The position numbers and the translations under genes were made by a program. 64,000 nt of DNA from the NCBI GenBank assembly GCA_016719465.1, contig JADJYY010000019.1, positions 1-64,000 on the forward strand, read 5' to 3'. Below the pieces are notes generated by a model, which made no database searches, had not been told where the DNA came from, and saw only the letters and a list, made by a program, of their open reading frames with translations. The DNA is from Hydrogenophilales bacterium (GTDB lineage: Bacteria > Pseudomonadota > Gammaproteobacteria > Burkholderiales > Thiobacillaceae). Of the stretch, positions 1 to 8,342 are shown piece after piece; within the stretch, counting starts at the first letter, position 1, and each line of letters opens with the position of its first letter.

Positions 1-281
1 ATCAGGTGTTCCGCCAGGCGGCCGTTGGGCGGCGGCGTAAGGCCCATGAGGTCGCGCAGGGCGGCGGCGGCGGCGGCACTCTGGGCCACGGAGCAGATGC
101 CGCAGATGCGCGGCACGATGACCAGGGCGTCCAGGGGCGACTTGCCGGGCAGCATCTGCTCGAAGCCGCGGTAGAGGGGGGAGTTGACGCGGGCCGCCGC
201 GACCCGGCCGTCGGCGATGTCGAGGTGGACTTCCAGGTCGCCTTCGACGCGGTTGAAGGGGCCGAGGATGCGGGTGGTCAT
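1..281 (-). CDS. hoxC: Regulatory [NiFe] hydrogenase large subunit HoxC/HupV, N-terminal part (cut by window edge)
   Basis: Only the first 93 residues are in the window; the gene continues past base 1. RICGICSVAQ at residues 58-67 is the L1 signature of [NiFe] large subunits, with Cys60 and Cys63 as two of the four NiFe ligands. The SVAQ ending, unlike the TGTH in hoxG of this window, is the form found in H2-sensing (HupV/HoxC) subunits. ATG at 281 starts MTTRILGPFNRVEG, a normal start for the family. It follows hoxB (small subunit of the same sensor) with a 172-bp gap filled by a repeat element. By family knowledge the sensor signals H2 to the kinase HoxJ, whose gene would lie further left and is not seen. 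Confidence 0.93.
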   Translation of the reverse strand, partial: MTTRILGPFNRVEGDLEVHLDIADGRVAAARVNSPLYRGFEQMLPGKSPLDALVIVPRICGICSVAQSAAAAAALRDLMGLTPPPNGRLAEHL

Positions 282-314
282 GGGTGAGGCCGGGTGGTTG
301 TGCGAGCGGCGGAG

Positions 315-414
315 AAATCCCCCTGGCCCCCCTTTGAGAAAGGGGGGGAATCGCGAAGTGGGCGGCATCCCTGCGACACGCGGTGTTCTCCCCTTTAAAG
401 GGGGCGGGGGATTT
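315..414. repeat. Paired-hairpin repeat, copy 1 (hoxB/hoxC gap)
   Basis: Starts AAATCCCCCTGGCCC and ends GGGGCGGGGGATTT. Each arm is itself an inverted repeat of the form CCCCCTTT...AAAGGGGG, and the two arms are related to each other as terminal inverted repeats, with about 30 bp of unrelated sequence between them. It fills most of the gap between hoxB and hoxC. I see no clear target duplication at this copy. Confidence 0.85.
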
Positions 415-453
415 TGCTCGCGTAATACAAGAGAGACTGCTGACCGGGAACCA

Positions 454-1464
454 TCACTTCAACCCCGTCTTCTTCACCGCAGGTGTCACCACCGTATGGT
501 CCGCCACCGCGTTCTCCCGCACCCGCTTCGGCGTCGCGGACTTCGACAGCGCGGCCAAAGCGACGAACCAGGCCTTCGGCATGTCGGTGGGCAGGCCGAT
601 GGGGATGCCGGCCACCTTGGGGGTTTCGGCGAAGGGATGGCCGGGCTCCTCGAATCTCGGCTCGGTGCAACTCACACAGGCGTAGCCGCCGCGCAGGCAG
701 GAGCCGGAACCGTTCCACAGCCGGGTGTTGCAGTCGGCGTGGGCCTGGGTGCCCTTGCAGCCCATGTTCTCCATCATGCAGCCCTGGTCGGAGGCTTTCT
801 CGGCGCTGGCTTTGAACTCGTAGAACTCGTTGCGCGGGCAGCCGTGGTGCACCAGATGATCGGCATACAGGCGCGGCCGATGCAGGGAATCCAGGTCGGT
901 CGCCGTGAAGCGCTCCAGGGCCAGGGCCAGCAGGGTGTCCAGCACCCAGCCGGGATGGGTGGGGCAGCCGGCCACGTTGATCACCGGCAGGCCGGCGCCG
1001 GCGCGGAAACCCTGGCCCAGCAGGCCGCCCGCGTGCTCGCCGTCGTATTGCAGGCCCACCGCCCCGGCTGGATTGCCGCCGGACGCGGTGATGCCGCCGA
1101 AGGCCGCGCAGGTGCCCACCGCCAGCACGTGGCGCGCGCGCACGGCCAGGTCCAGCACCCAGGACATCATGGGCCGGCCGGTGCCGGACAGCATGTGGAA
1201 GCGGCCGCTGCCGTGGGGGCCGGTCATGATCGAGCCTTCCACGCAGAGGATGTCCAGGCGCTCGCGGCCCTCGGCGCAGGCGGAAAGGATGTCCAGGGCC
1301 TCGGCGCCGGATTCCTGGCTCAGGCTGGGATGCCACAGCAGGCGGATGCCGGCCTGCTCCAGCAGGGTGAAGAGTTGGGGCTGCTCGGCGTTGAGCAGGG
1401 ACAGGGTGCAGCCGCCGCAACCGCCGGACTGGAGCCAGAGGAGGTTGAGGGGGTTAGGGGGCAT
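454..1464 (-). CDS. hoxB: Regulatory [NiFe] hydrogenase small subunit HoxB/HupU
   Basis: A 336-residue [NiFe] small subunit. CGGC at residues 16-19 supplies the proximal [4Fe4S] ligands; later cysteine patches are GTCAAFGG, GCPTHPGW, and the cluster-rich segment around ENMGCKGTQA and CVSCTEPRF. It has no twin-arginine signal peptide, unlike hoxK in this window, so it should stay in the cytoplasm. That is the hallmark of the H2-sensing (HupUV/HoxBC) enzyme. The frame stays open upstream to 1605, but those residues are encoded by a repeat element, so ATG 1464 (MPPNPLNLLWLQSGG) is the likely start. It lies between hoxA and hoxC as in R. eutropha. Confidence 0.92.
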   Translation of the reverse strand: MPPNPLNLLWLQSGGCGGCTLSLLNAEQPQLFTLLEQAGIRLLWHPSLSQESGAEALDILSACAEGRERLDILCVEGSIMTGPHGSGRFHMLSGTGRPMMSWVLDLAVRARHVLAVGTCAAFGGITASGGNPAGAVGLQYDGEHAGGLLGQGFRAGAGLPVINVAGCPTHPGWVLDTLLALALERFTATDLDSLHRPRLYADHLVHHGCPRNEFYEFKASAEKASDQGCMMENMGCKGTQAHADCNTRLWNGSGSCLRGGYACVSCTEPRFEEPGHPFAETPKVAGIPIGLPTDMPKAWFVALAALSKSATPKRVRENAVADHTVVTPAVKKTGLK

Positions 1465-1495
1465 GGCTGGGCTTTGTGGGGATGTCGGCGTTGCT

Positions 1496-1594
1496 AAATC
1501 CCCCCCGGCCCCCCTTTGATAAAGGGGGGAGAAAATCAGGGCCAGGTTGAACGAAGGGTTCCCCCCTTTCGTAAAGGGGGGACAGGGGGGATTT
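1496..1594. repeat. Paired-hairpin repeat, copy 2 (hoxA/hoxB gap)
   Basis: Begins AAATCCCCCCCGGCC and ends GGACAGGGGGGATTT, with internal arms CCCCCTTTGATAAAGGGGGG and CCCCCCTTTCGTAAAGGGGG. Sits about 30 bp upstream of the hoxB start codon and about 20 bp beyond the end of hoxA. Confidence 0.87.
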
Positions 1595-1616
1595 CTCCCC
1601 GGCATCCATCACCACC

Positions 1617-3071
<1,455 letters not shown>

Positions 3072-3108
3072 GGGATTGCCGAGGGCTGTACGAGCGCAAC
3101 CGTGGAAG

Positions 3109-3203
3109 AAATCCCTCCTGTCCTCCCTTTAGGAAAGGGAGGAACCCTTCGGCCTGCGTCATAGGCTCTCCCCCCTTTCGTAAAGGGGGGTTGGGGGGGA
3201 TTT
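3109..3203. repeat. Paired-hairpin repeat, copy 3 (hoxX/hoxA gap)
   Basis: Left arm is the weaker type (AAATCCCTCCTGTCCTCCC...GGGAGGAACCC). The right arm is TCTCCCCCCTTTCGTAAAGG followed by GGGGTTGGGGGGGATTT. It occupies the gap between the end of hoxX and the hoxA start, 38 bp upstream of hoxA. Confidence 0.86.
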
Positions 3204-3216
3204 AGCAACGTTGGAA

Positions 3217-4077
3217 TCACCCGGAAACCTGCCCTGTATCCACCGGTACCACCCACCCCAACTCCCGATGGACCGCCAGATGCCGCGGCGTCCAGGAATG
3301 GGGCGTCTTGCGCACGAAATGGTGGCGGGCCACGTGGTAGCTGGGGTCGAAGCCGTAGAAGTTGCGCTGCATGTGCTTCAGTTCCTCGGCCCGGTAGGCG
3401 TCCAGGGGCTTGGCGGCCTCGTCTGCCGCGCGGCGCTGGCGTTTGGCTTCGAGCTGGGCGGCGAAGTCCTTTGCAGCGGCCAGGGCCTCGGCGCGCGTAA
3501 CGATTTCCCGCTCGAAGCCGGTGAGATCGTCACCGAAAGCTTCGTCGAGGAAACCCGTTTCCACAGCGTCCGCCGCCCCCAGTGGCAAGCGGTTGCGCAT
3601 GATCCGCGCGGCCCGTTCCACGCCCACCCGGCGCGGCAGCAGATAGCTCCAATACTCCGAGCCGTACAGGTTGCCCATGTTCTTGTAATGGGGGTTGAGG
3701 ATCACCCCGCGCCGTGCCCAGACCCGGTCCGCCGCCAGGGCCAGGAAGGCGCCGCCGGCGCCGGTATTGCCGCGCAGGGCGCTGACCGTGAGATGGGAAT
3801 CGGTGGTCAGGATGTCGCGGCAGAGGTCGTCCATGGCGTTGATGTTGCGCCAGGATTCGTCGGGCGGACTATCCGCCGCTTCGATGCGGTTGAGGTCGAG
3901 GCCGTTGCTGAAGAAGTCGGCGCCGCCCATGAGGACGATGACCCTGGTGGGGCGCTGCTTCGCGGCCACATAGGCGGCCAGCAGGCGTTCGCAGGCGCTG
4001 GTACTCATGGCGCCGTTGTAGAAGTCGAAGTGGAGGTAGCCGACCGGGCCGGATTCCTCGTAGGCGATATCCAGCAC
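3217..4077 (-). CDS. hoxX: HoxX/HypX, C-terminal enoyl-CoA hydratase-like half (split from its N-terminal half)
   Basis: Crotonase-fold half of HoxX: HFDFYNGAMST, VLMGGADFFSNGLDLN, RGNTGAGGAFLALAAD and PHYKNMGNLYGSEYW are family motifs. In intact HypX this domain releases CO from formyl-CoA for the NiFe cofactor (reported for Aquifex HypX). Here it is separated from the N-terminal half by a 92-bp element (4083-4174) that shifts the frame by one. The frame is open back to a stop at 4180-4182. The only plausible start is GTG 4075-4077, with no clear Shine-Dalgarno, so separate translation is possible but unproven. If made, it would be a 286-residue stand-alone domain. Confidence 0.85.
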   Translation of the reverse strand: MLDIAYEESGPVGYLHFDFYNGAMSTSACERLLAAYVAAKQRPTRVIVLMGGADFFSNGLDLNRIEAADSPPDESWRNINAMDDLCRDILTTDSHLTVSALRGNTGAGGAFLALAADRVWARRGVILNPHYKNMGNLYGSEYWSYLLPRRVGVERAARIMRNRLPLGAADAVETGFLDEAFGDDLTGFEREIVTRAEALAAAKDFAAQLEAKRQRRAADEAAKPLDAYRAEELKHMQRNFYGFDPSYHVARHHFVRKTPHSWTPRHLAVHRELGWVVPVDTGQVSG

Positions 4078-4082
4078 CGTCG

Positions 4083-4174
4083 AAATCCCCCCTGTCCCCC
4101 CTTTTTCAAAGGGGGGAACGCCAAATCCCGTTGCTGTCCCTCCCCCCTTTGTAAAAGGGGGGCTGGGGGGGATT
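4083..4174. mobile_element. Paired-hairpin element, copy 4, inserted in hoxX with 5-bp target duplication
   Basis: The element is 92 bp (AAATCCCCCCTGTCCCCCC to GGGGGGCTGGGGGGGATT) and is flanked by direct CGTCG at 4078-4082 and 4175-4179. Removing element plus one CGTCG (97 bp) joins the two hoxX halves in one frame, reading V-T-T-V-L-D-I-A-Y across the junction. The element has no coding capacity, so it would be a MITE moved in trans. The duplication makes this the copy with the best evidence of actual transposition in the window. Confidence 0.88.
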
Positions 4175-5002
4175 CGTCGTCACCGGAATCTCTCCCAACA
4201 CGGCAGTTTCCGGAAACACCAACGCCACCGGCAACTTGATCCCACCCTCCACCTTGCAATGCCCGATCCACACCGCGCCATCGGCGGTGGCTCGCACCAC
4301 GCCCTCCCCCACTCTTCCCAACACCTCGCCCGGTATGCCTCGGGCGGAGAAAACCCGGCCGTTGTAGATCTGACAGAACTGGCCGAACAGGCTGTCGCGC
4401 ACACCGGGGAAACCGTCGGCGCAGTTGAGCTTGGCCAGGACGATAGCGGTGGAATCCTTCGTCCAGTCGATGGCCCGGTCGATCTGCTGCATGAGGGCAT
4501 GCATGGGGCGCAAGGCCACCGCCTGGGGCCACCAGGTGCCAGCCTGGTAGGCAGGCAGGCGCCCGATGGCCGTCGTCACCGCCAGCACCGCCGCTTCGGT
4601 GACCTCGTTGCGGTACAGGCTGGACTTCTTCGCTTCCCGCATGGGGAAAGTCTCGCTGGCCCACACCGGTCCGGCATCCATCTCGGCCTCGGCCTGGAGC
4701 ACAGTCACTCCCCATTCTTTCTCGCCGTTCAGGATCGCCCAGTCCAGCGCCGACGGCCCCCGGTCGCCGACGATGCCGGGATGCACGATCAGGCAGACAT
4801 GCTCGCGCCAGATGGCTTCCGGAATCGCCCGGCGCAGATAGGGCGCCAGGATCAGGTGAGGCTTGAACAGTTTGACGGCCTCGACGGTGACACTGTCGTT
4901 GATGTCGAACTCGATGGATATCTCATGGCCCAGGGCGGTGAGCTCCACGTAGAGCCGTTGGGTCAGGCTGTTGAAGGCGTGGGTGAGGAAGAGGATGCGC
5001 AT
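4106..5002 (-). CDS. hoxX: HoxX/HypX, N-terminal formyltransferase-like half, truncated by repeat insertion
   Basis: Starts at ATG 5002 with MRILFLTHAFNSL. HPGIVGDRGPSALDW (74-88) and EMDAGPVWASETFPM (108-122) mark the N10-formyl-THF hydrolase/formyltransferase fold that feeds a formyl group to CoA in HypX. The native sequence ends near GEIPVT (about residue 274); the last 25 residues up to the stop at 4106 are translated repeat. The intact family is roughly 570-600 residues; here it is broken exactly at the linker between its two domains. HoxX is needed for full hydrogenase activity in air, so the break would be expected to weaken aerobic maturation unless the halves work together. Confidence 0.88.
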   Translation of the reverse strand: MRILFLTHAFNSLTQRLYVELTALGHEISIEFDINDSVTVEAVKLFKPHLILAPYLRRAIPEAIWREHVCLIVHPGIVGDRGPSALDWAILNGEKEWGVTVLQAEAEMDAGPVWASETFPMREAKKSSLYRNEVTEAAVLAVTTAIGRLPAYQAGTWWPQAVALRPMHALMQQIDRAIDWTKDSTAIVLAKLNCADGFPGVRDSLFGQFCQIYNGRVFSARGIPGEVLGRVGEGVVRATADGAVWIGHCKVEGGIKLPVALVFPETAVLGEIPVTTNPPQPPFYKGGRDSNGIWRSPL

Positions 5003-5045
5003 GGCGTGGCTATTCCTGGGTAGGGTCGGTTTGGCTGGCGTCGTT

Positions 5046-5153
5046 AAATCCCTCCTGTCCTCCTTTATCCCCGAACGGGGGCTTTGGGAAAGGGGGACGC
5101 TTCGGTTAGGGTGCGGGGTACTCCCCCCTTTGAAAGGGGGGCGGGGGGGATTT
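5046..5153. repeat. Paired-hairpin repeat, copy 5 (upstream of hoxX)
   Basis: Left arm AAATCCCTCCTGTCCTCC carries an extra nested palindrome (ATCCCCGAACGGGGGCT, about 5069-5086). Right arm ends GGGGCGGGGGGGATTT. It lies 44 bp upstream of the hoxX start and abuts the DUF559 remnant. Confidence 0.85.
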
Positions 5154-5530
5154 CTCCGCCGATAGCATGCTTCGACCACGCTGAAAATCACCTCCAAGAC
5201 CGCCTGGGTCTCCGTCAGCACCTGCCGATCGTCGAAACGCACGACCCTCAGGCCCTGAGAGCGTAGCCAGGTATCCCGCGACTCTTCTTTCTTCCTGACT
5301 ATTGGATCGTCCAAATGCTGGCTGCCATCCAGCTCAATGACCAGCCCGGGCTTGGAAAGCAATCACGATGAAGTGCCCCAGGGGCGCTGCGAGGAAGCGC
5401 GGCCCTTTGCCCGTAGAAGCCTCACACGCCTTGGGTCATTGCGCAGGTAGCGCCAAAGTTTCTGCTCCGCGTCCGTCATCCGCCTACGCAAGCCCCTGGC
5501 CAGCGGCGCGTTGCGCTGCGCATATCCCCG
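5154..5530 (-). pseudogene. Degenerate DUF559 (endonuclease-like) gene remnant between hypE and hoxX
   Basis: Reading right to left, one frame gives LRRRMTDAEQKLWRYLR (N-terminal part of DUF559), a second gives LGHFIV, and a third gives KPGLVIELDGSQHLDD followed by RSQGLRVVRFDDRQVL (the conserved core). No single frame joins them: at least two frameshifts and an internal TGA are needed. The C-terminus runs into repeat copy 5. DUF559 proteins resemble very-short-patch-repair endonucleases. The remnant starts inside the last bases of hypE's downstream region, so it was inserted cleanly between hypE and hoxX, which are adjacent in R. eutropha. Confidence 0.75.
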
Positions 5531-5534
5531 CCCA

Positions 5535-6587
5535 TCAGCAAATCCTCGGCAACTGCTCGCCGCTCAACCAATCCACCATCCGCCGCCCGCCGAAGGAAGT
5601 CTTCATCTGCACGAAGCCGTTGGCGTCTTCCACCACCTTGCCGATGACGGCCGCCTCCCGGCCCTGGGGATGGGCGCGCATGGCGGCGAGGAGCTTGTCC
5701 GCGTCCGCTGCGGCGCAGACGGCGATGAGCTTGCCTTCGTTGGCGATGTTGATGGGATCCAGGCCCAGCAGTTCGCAGGCGGCGTCCACTTCCGGCTTCA
5801 CGGGAATCGCGGCTTCCTCCAGGTGGATGCCGACGCCGGACTGGTGGGCGATCTCGTTGATGGTGGCCGCCAGGCCGCCCCGGGTGGGGTCGCGCATGAC
5901 CTTGATGTTGGCGCCGCTGGCCAGCATGGCGGCGGTCAAACCATTCAACGAAGCCGTGTCGGACAGGATTGGCGCGTCGAAGCTCAGGTTCTCCCGCTTG
6001 GACATGATGGCCACACCGTGGTCGCCGACGCTGCCGGACACCAGCAGCACGTCGCCGGGCCGGGCCAGGTCGCCGGAGAGGTGGATGCCCTCGGGCAGGA
6101 AGCCGATGCCGGTGGTGGTGATGAAGACGCCGTCGCCCTTGCCCTGCTCCACCACCTTGGTGTCGCCGGCCACCAGCTTCACGCCGGCTTCGTTCGCGGC
6201 CCTGGCCATGGATTCGACGATGCGGGCCAGGTCGGCGAGGGGAAAGCCCTCCTCCAGGATGAAGCCGGCGGTGAGGTAGAGGGGGGTGGCCCCCATCACC
6301 GCCACGTCGTTGACGGTGCCGTGCACCGACAGGCAGCCGATATCACCGCCGGGGAAGAAGATGGGGGAGACCACGTGGCTGTCGGTGGACACCACCAGCT
6401 TGCCCTGGCCCAGCGGCAGGCAGGTGCCGTCGTTGCCCTGGGCCAGGTACTCGTTGGACAGGTGCTTGGCGAACAGGTCGGTGATGAGTTGCACCATGGC
6501 CCGGCCGCCGCCGCCGTGGCTCATGTCCACGCGGCCGTGCTTGATGTCCAGGGGGCGGGCGTAGCCCTTTTTCACTTGGCCGGACAT
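5535..6587 (-). CDS. hypE: Hydrogenase maturation protein HypE (carbamoyl dehydratase)
   Basis: 350 residues, full length. HypE belongs to the PurM/AIR-synthetase fold and dehydrates the carbamoyl group that HypF loads on its C-terminal cysteine, making the thiocyanate that donates CN to iron. The catalytic C-terminus LPRIC is intact, as are HGRVDMSHGGGGRAM near the N-terminus and MRDPTRGGLAATINE. ATG 6587 opens MSGQVKKGYARPLDIKHG. Downstream of hypD across a repeat element. Confidence 0.96.
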   Translation of the reverse strand: MSGQVKKGYARPLDIKHGRVDMSHGGGGRAMVQLITDLFAKHLSNEYLAQGNDGTCLPLGQGKLVVSTDSHVVSPIFFPGGDIGCLSVHGTVNDVAVMGATPLYLTAGFILEEGFPLADLARIVESMARAANEAGVKLVAGDTKVVEQGKGDGVFITTTGIGFLPEGIHLSGDLARPGDVLLVSGSVGDHGVAIMSKRENLSFDAPILSDTASLNGLTAAMLASGANIKVMRDPTRGGLAATINEIAHQSGVGIHLEEAAIPVKPEVDAACELLGLDPINIANEGKLIAVCAAADADKLLAAMRAHPQGREAAVIGKVVEDANGFVQMKTSFGGRRMVDWLSGEQLPRIC

Positions 6588-6626
6588 GGGGGAATTCCTT
6601 GGCTGTGGGGTTGTTCAAGCGTTGCG

Positions 6627-6739
6627 AAATCCCTCCTGCCCTCCTTTATCCCCGCATGGGGGCTTTGGGAAAGGGAGGAACCCTTCGGCAAGCACCTGGG
6701 AATACTCCCCCCTTTGTAAAGGGGGGCTGGGGGGGATTT
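6627..6739. repeat. Paired-hairpin repeat, copy 6 (hypD/hypE gap)
   Basis: Starts AAATCCCTCCTGCCCTCC, with the nested palindrome ATCCCCGCATGGGGGCT in its left arm, and ends GGGGCTGGGGGGGATTT. Lies 39 bp upstream of the hypE start and 26 bp after the end of hypD. Confidence 0.86.
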
Positions 6740-6765
6740 CTCCAACGTATCCCTACGAAAACCTG

Positions 6766-7902
6766 TCATTCAGCCACCTCAACATCTTTGTAACGTCCAT
6801 AGGTGTAATGCGCCGCGCAGGCCCCCTCCGACGACACCATGCAGCTGCCCATGGGGTTCTCCGGCGTGCACACCGTGCCGAAGATCTTGCAGTCGGTGGG
6901 CTTCTTCACGCCGCGCAGGATGGCGCCGCATTCGCAGGCCTTGTTATCCGGAACCGGCTGGTATTCCAGGTGATAGCGCCGTTCGGCGTCGAACTCGGCG
7001 TACTTCTCGCGGATGCGCAGGGCGGAGTACGGCACCTCGCCCAGGCCGCGCCATTCGAAGCTGCGGCGCAGCTCGAACACGTCGGACACCAGGTTCTGGG
7101 CCTTCTCGTTGCCTTCCGGCGTCACGGCGCGGGTGAACTCGTTCTCCACCAAGGCCCGGCCCTCGTTGACCTGGCGCACCAGCATGAGGATGGCCTGCAT
7201 CACGTCCAGGGGCTCGAAGCCGGCGATGACCACCGGCTTGCGGTACTCCTCGGCGAAGAACTCGTAGGGCCGGCTGCCGATCACCGTGGAGACGTGGGCC
7301 GGGCCGATGAAGCCGTCCAGGGGCACGGTGCCCAGTTCGCGCACCTCCGGCGATTCCAGGATGTTCATGATGGCGGACGGCGTGAGCACGTGGCAGCACA
7401 GCACGGTGAAGTTCTTCAGGCCTTCCGCCTGGGCCGCCTTGATGGCCACCGCCGTGGGCGGCGTGGTGGTCTCGAAGCCGATGGCGAAGAACACCACCTC
7501 CTTGCCCGGATTGTCGCGGGCGATCTTGAGGGCGTCGGTCACCGCGTAGACCATGCGGATATCGCCACCCCGCGCCTTGGCCCGCATCAGCGACAGGCCG
7601 CCGGAAGCCGGCACCCGCACCGTGTCGGCGTAGGTGCAGAGGATGACGCCCCGCTCCAGGGCCAGCTTGATGGCCAGGTCGATGCGGCCGATGGGCAGCA
7701 CGCACACCGGACAGCCGGGGCCGTGGATCATGCGCACGTTCTCGGGCAGCAGGTCCGGCACGCCGTAGCGGGAGATGGCGTGGGTGTGGCCGCCACAGAA
7801 CTCCATGAAGTTGTAACGGCGGTCGGCGCGGACCTCGGCGGCGATGGCTTTCGCCAGCACCTGGGCGACATCGCCGTCGCGGAATTCATCGACGTATTTC
7901 AT
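6766..7902 (-). CDS. hypD: Hydrogenase maturation protein HypD
   Basis: 378 residues, complete. HypD is the [4Fe4S] scaffold that, with HypC, holds the iron while CN and CO ligands are added. Visible motifs: CGGHTHAI and HGPGCPVCV in the N-terminal third, GFETTTP in the middle, and the C-terminal cluster cysteines in CECGAILRGV, DCKIFGTVCTPENPMGSCMV and EGACAAHY. The start ATG 7902 (MKYVDEFRDGD) overlaps by 4 bp the end of a small upstream frame. Confidence 0.97.
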   Translation of the reverse strand: MKYVDEFRDGDVAQVLAKAIAAEVRADRRYNFMEFCGGHTHAISRYGVPDLLPENVRMIHGPGCPVCVLPIGRIDLAIKLALERGVILCTYADTVRVPASGGLSLMRAKARGGDIRMVYAVTDALKIARDNPGKEVVFFAIGFETTTPPTAVAIKAAQAEGLKNFTVLCCHVLTPSAIMNILESPEVRELGTVPLDGFIGPAHVSTVIGSRPYEFFAEEYRKPVVIAGFEPLDVMQAILMLVRQVNEGRALVENEFTRAVTPEGNEKAQNLVSDVFELRRSFEWRGLGEVPYSALRIREKYAEFDAERRYHLEYQPVPDNKACECGAILRGVKKPTDCKIFGTVCTPENPMGSCMVSSEGACAAHYTYGRYKDVEVAE

Positions 7903-8098
7903 GGTTTTACCCCCCTCCCCCCTCGGGGGAGGGGCGGGGGGATAACCAGCGACTTGGCTGCCGTTGTTGGGCAGCCAAGTCGAATGGCTAGTTGTTTCAT
8001 CAGAGGGAACACGCTTTGCAGATTGGAATAGTTCATGTTGATCAACGGTTGCTCCCTCACCCCAATCGTCTCCCGGCGGGAGAGGGAGAAAAGCGCCC
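7903..8098. other. hypC/hypD gap with two G/C-rich hairpins, a perfect 13-bp inverted repeat and a small open frame
   Basis: Three structures: a second-family hairpin CCCCTCCCCCCTCGGGGGAG at about 7911-7940; a perfect inverted repeat CGACTTGGCTGCC (7950-7962) / GGCAGCCAAGTCG (7970-7982) with a 7-nt loop and no T-run; and another second-family hairpin, TCTCCCGGCGGGAGA, near 8068-8090. A 45-codon minus frame from ATG 8036 ends at 7899, overlapping the hypD start codon. It has a GGGTGAGGGAG stretch upstream but its tail is repeat sequence, so I do not call it a gene. In most hyp operons this gap is a few bases. Confidence 0.6.
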
Positions 8099-8329
8099 TC
8101 ATGCCAACTGCTCCAGCAACCCCGCCTCGGCCATCAAGGCCAGGGTCTTCTCCGCCTCCTCCGGATCGAGCCGGGTCAGGGCATAGCCCACGTGGACGAT
8201 GACGTAGTCGCCCACCTTCACGTCTTCGACCAGCGCCAGGGAGACGTCCTTGCGCACGCCGCCCAGGTCGACGATGGCCAGATCGTTCTCGGCGACTTCC
8301 ACAACGCGGGCGGGGATGGCGAGACACAT
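8099..8329 (-). CDS. hypC: Hydrogenase assembly chaperone HypC
   Basis: 76 residues, normal length. MCLAIPARVVEV has the invariant Cys2 that binds the iron during CN/CO addition with HypD and later hands it to the large-subunit precursor. The ATG at 8329 is fixed by this motif, since the initiator Met is removed in the family; the frame runs on upstream to 8365 but those residues do not belong. Between hypF and hypD, the usual place. The second HypC-type protein (hoxL, 16355-16660) is probably devoted to HoxG. Confidence 0.96.
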   Translation of the reverse strand: MCLAIPARVVEVAENDLAIVDLGGVRKDVSLALVEDVKVGDYVIVHVGYALTRLDPEEAEKTLALMAEAGLLEQLA

Positions 8330-8342
8330 GGCGAATTCCTTT

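Noticed and set aside
3095..3215. Similar flanks (GCAACCGTGGA and GCAACGTTGGA) of repeat copy 3 as a target duplication
   Set aside because: The match is imperfect and not adjacent to the element ends, and similar GCGTTGCT-type flanks occur at other copies, so it may be shared flanking sequence.
4106..5362. A single DUF559-HoxX fusion protein from the 418-codon minus frame
   Set aside because: The DUF559 part and HoxX are joined only through translated repeat copy 5, and HoxX has its own ATG at 5002 with normal family N-terminus.
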